Positions 5,858-7,175 of a DNA stretch of 7,175 nt are shown piece after piece. This DNA is from UBA660 sp046704245 (lineage in GTDB: Bacteria; Bacillota_I; Bacilli_A; RF39; UBA660). A program made the position numbers and the translations under genes. The stretch covers positions 1 through 7,175 of the forward strand of contig JBJKSD010000035.1 of the NCBI GenBank assembly GCA_046704245.1, read 5' to 3'. Each line of letters opens with the position of its first letter. Position 1 is the first letter of the stretch. The notes below the pieces were generated by a model. It searched no databases and had not been told where the DNA came from. It saw nothing but the letters and a program-made list of their open reading frames with translations.

Positions 5858-7175
5858 TTATTTTTTATCTAATAGCTTTTTTAATTCATCTAAAATATTT
5901 AAAGCTTCTAAAGGAGTTATAGTTAGTGGATCAATTGTCTTTAGTTTAGTTGCAATTTCATTAGTCTTATCTTCTTTAGGTTCTTCTAAAGGCATCATTA
6001 TTTGCGTATATATTTCTTTCTTCTCAACATTATTTTCATAGATAGCTAATATCTGACTAGCTCTATCGATTACTGAATCAGGCAAATTAGCTAGTTTAGC
6101 TACATGAATACCATAACTTTTATCTACAGGTCCTTCCTTTATTTTATGTAAGAATACAATGTTACCTTTTTCTTCATAAGCACTAACGTGAATATTTTTT
6201 AAATTAGGAAGTTTTGTTTCTAGATCTGTTAATTCATGATAGTGAGTAGAAAATAGTGTCTTAGCTTTAATATTATGATGAATATATTCAATAATAGCTT
6301 GTGCTAAACTCATACCATCATAAGTAGCTGTACCTCTACCTAACTCATCAAATAAAATTAAACTATTATTAGTAGCATTGACAATGGCATTATTAGCTTC
6401 AATCATTTCAACCATAAAAGTAGACTCACCACTAACTAAATCATCACTAGCACCAATTCTAGTAAATATCTTATCAAATATAGGTAATATAGCTTCACTA
6501 CAAGGTACAAAGCATCCTATTTGAGCCATAATAGAAGTAATAGCCATCTGTCTCATATAAGTAGATTTGCCAGCCATATTCGGACCAGTAATAAGTAAGA
6601 TATTAGTATCCTTATCCATCATAATATCGTTAGGTACAAACTCTTCATCCATCACTTTTTCAATTACTGGATGTCTATTATCTTTTAAATATATTTCCTT
6701 CTTATTAATAGTTGGTCGAACATAATTATTTTCTTCAGTAACAGTAGCAAAAGATTGAAGGACATCAATCTCAGATATTATTTTAGCAATTTGTTGTAAA
6801 GTTGGAATATAAGTTTTAACTTTATCTCTTATATCAATATATAATTGATATTCTAATTCAATTATCTTTTCTTCAGCCCCTAATATTAACTCTTCTTTTT
6901 CTTTTAATAATGGTGTTATATAACGTTCACAATTAGCTAAAGTTTGTTTACGTTCATAATTAAATTCATCTTTTACTAATGGAATACTTCCTTTACTTAC
7001 TTCAATATAATAACCAAATACTTTATTAAATCCTACTTTTAAGCCTTTAATACCAGTTCTATTACGTTCTTCATTCTCTAATTTAGCAATAAAATCTTTG
7101 CCACCACTACGGGCATCTTTTAACTCATCTAGTTCTTTATTATAACCAGTTTTTATTAAATAACCCTCTTTTATA
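5858..7175 (-). CDS. mutS: DNA mismatch repair protein MutS (C-terminal 438 residues; start beyond window)
   Basis: MutS recognises base mismatches and small loops as a dimeric sliding ATPase and recruits MutL. The frame is open from the window edge (position 7174) to the TAA at 5858-5860; about half of the usual 850-870 residues is present. In fragment numbering: clamp and lever region with GYNKELDELK (from about 11) and EERNRTGIKGLK followed by FNKVFGYYIEVSK; core lever around SEIDVLQSFATVTEE; then RPTINKK and RHPVIEKV; ATPase Walker A GPNMAGKS (197-204), SGESTFMVEM (248-257), Walker B LILFDELGRGT (272-282) and STHYHEL (309-315); and a C-terminal tail ending ITPLEALNILDELKKLL. A GTG at 6653-6655 is internal, not a start. 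All ATPase motifs are intact. ldh follows at 17 bases where mutL is usual. The possible beta-clamp motif in the tail, QIMMPL, is degenerate. Confidence 0.98.
   Translation of the reverse strand, partial: IKEGYLIKTGYNKELDELKDARSGGKDFIAKLENEERNRTGIKGLKVGFNKVFGYYIEVSKGSIPLVKDEFNYERKQTLANCERYITPLLKEKEELILGAEEKIIELEYQLYIDIRDKVKTYIPTLQQIAKIISEIDVLQSFATVTEENNYVRPTINKKEIYLKDNRHPVIEKVMDEEFVPNDIMMDKDTNILLITGPNMAGKSTYMRQMAITSIMAQIGCFVPCSEAILPIFDKIFTRIGASDDLVSGESTFMVEMIEANNAIVNATNNSLILFDELGRGTATYDGMSLAQAIIEYIHHNIKAKTLFSTHYHELTDLETKLPNLKNIHVSAYEEKGNIVFLHKIKEGPVDKSYGIHVAKLANLPDSVIDRASQILAIYENNVEKKEIYTQIMMPLEEPKEDKTNEIATKLKTIDPLTITPLEALNILDELKKLLDKK

Noticed and set aside
5769..6041. Open frame of 90 codons on the plus strand across the ldh/mutS junction
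   Set aside because: It is antisense to the start of ldh and the end of mutS, both well supported, and its low-complexity S/F/I-rich product is typical of antisense reading of AT-rich genes.
6653..6655. GTG as a start codon for a separate 265-residue MutS ATPase protein
   Set aside because: The frame stays open upstream to the window edge and encodes the MutS lever/clamp region in the right order, so this GTG is an internal valine.

Overview
This window comes from a very AT-rich (low-GC) member of the Bacillota. Two genes confined to endospore-forming Bacillota (spoIIM and spoIVB), an L-lactate dehydrogenase of the fructose-1,6-bisphosphate-responsive type, AGGTGA/GAGGAG ribosome binding sites, heavy use of A/T-ending codons and TGG for tryptophan all fit this. 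The exact lineage cannot be fixed from 7 kb. A clostridial or an uncultured gut-type Bacilli/Erysipelotrichia-like organism are both plausible. Nothing suggests a phage, plasmid, transposon, CRISPR array or recently transferred segment. Base composition and codon style look uniform and the genes are housekeeping or sporulation genes.

Layout, in the direction of transcription (minus strand, right to left): the C-terminal half of mutS (5858-7175, its start lies beyond the right edge), ldh (4929-5840), nusB (4470-4871), xseA (3262-4461), xseB (3024-3260) and spoIVB (1969-2964). These lie head to tail with gaps of 1 to 59 bases. A perfect hairpin terminator (1944-1969) closes the block. On the other side of that hairpin, a tiny plus-strand gene (1852-1941) for a 29-residue membrane peptide converges on spoIVB. 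It is divergent from a second minus-strand pair, spoIIM (1128-1757) and mnmA (1098 down to the left edge). No stretch over 100 bases is without a gene.

Functionally the block mixes DNA repair (MutS, exonuclease VII), transcription antitermination (NusB), fermentation (LDH), tRNA thiolation (MnmA) and sporulation (SpoIIM for engulfment in the mother cell, SpoIVB for forespore-to-mother-cell signalling). The nusB-xseA-xseB-spoIVB order looks like a contracted form of the Bacillus/Clostridium region nusB-folD-xseA-xseB-ispA-dxs-tlyA-argR-recN-spoIVB-spo0A. A good sigma-G-like promoter match lies just upstream of spoIVB. I see no convincing new multi-gene system. The least explained element is the 29-residue membrane peptide gene between the two sporulation genes.
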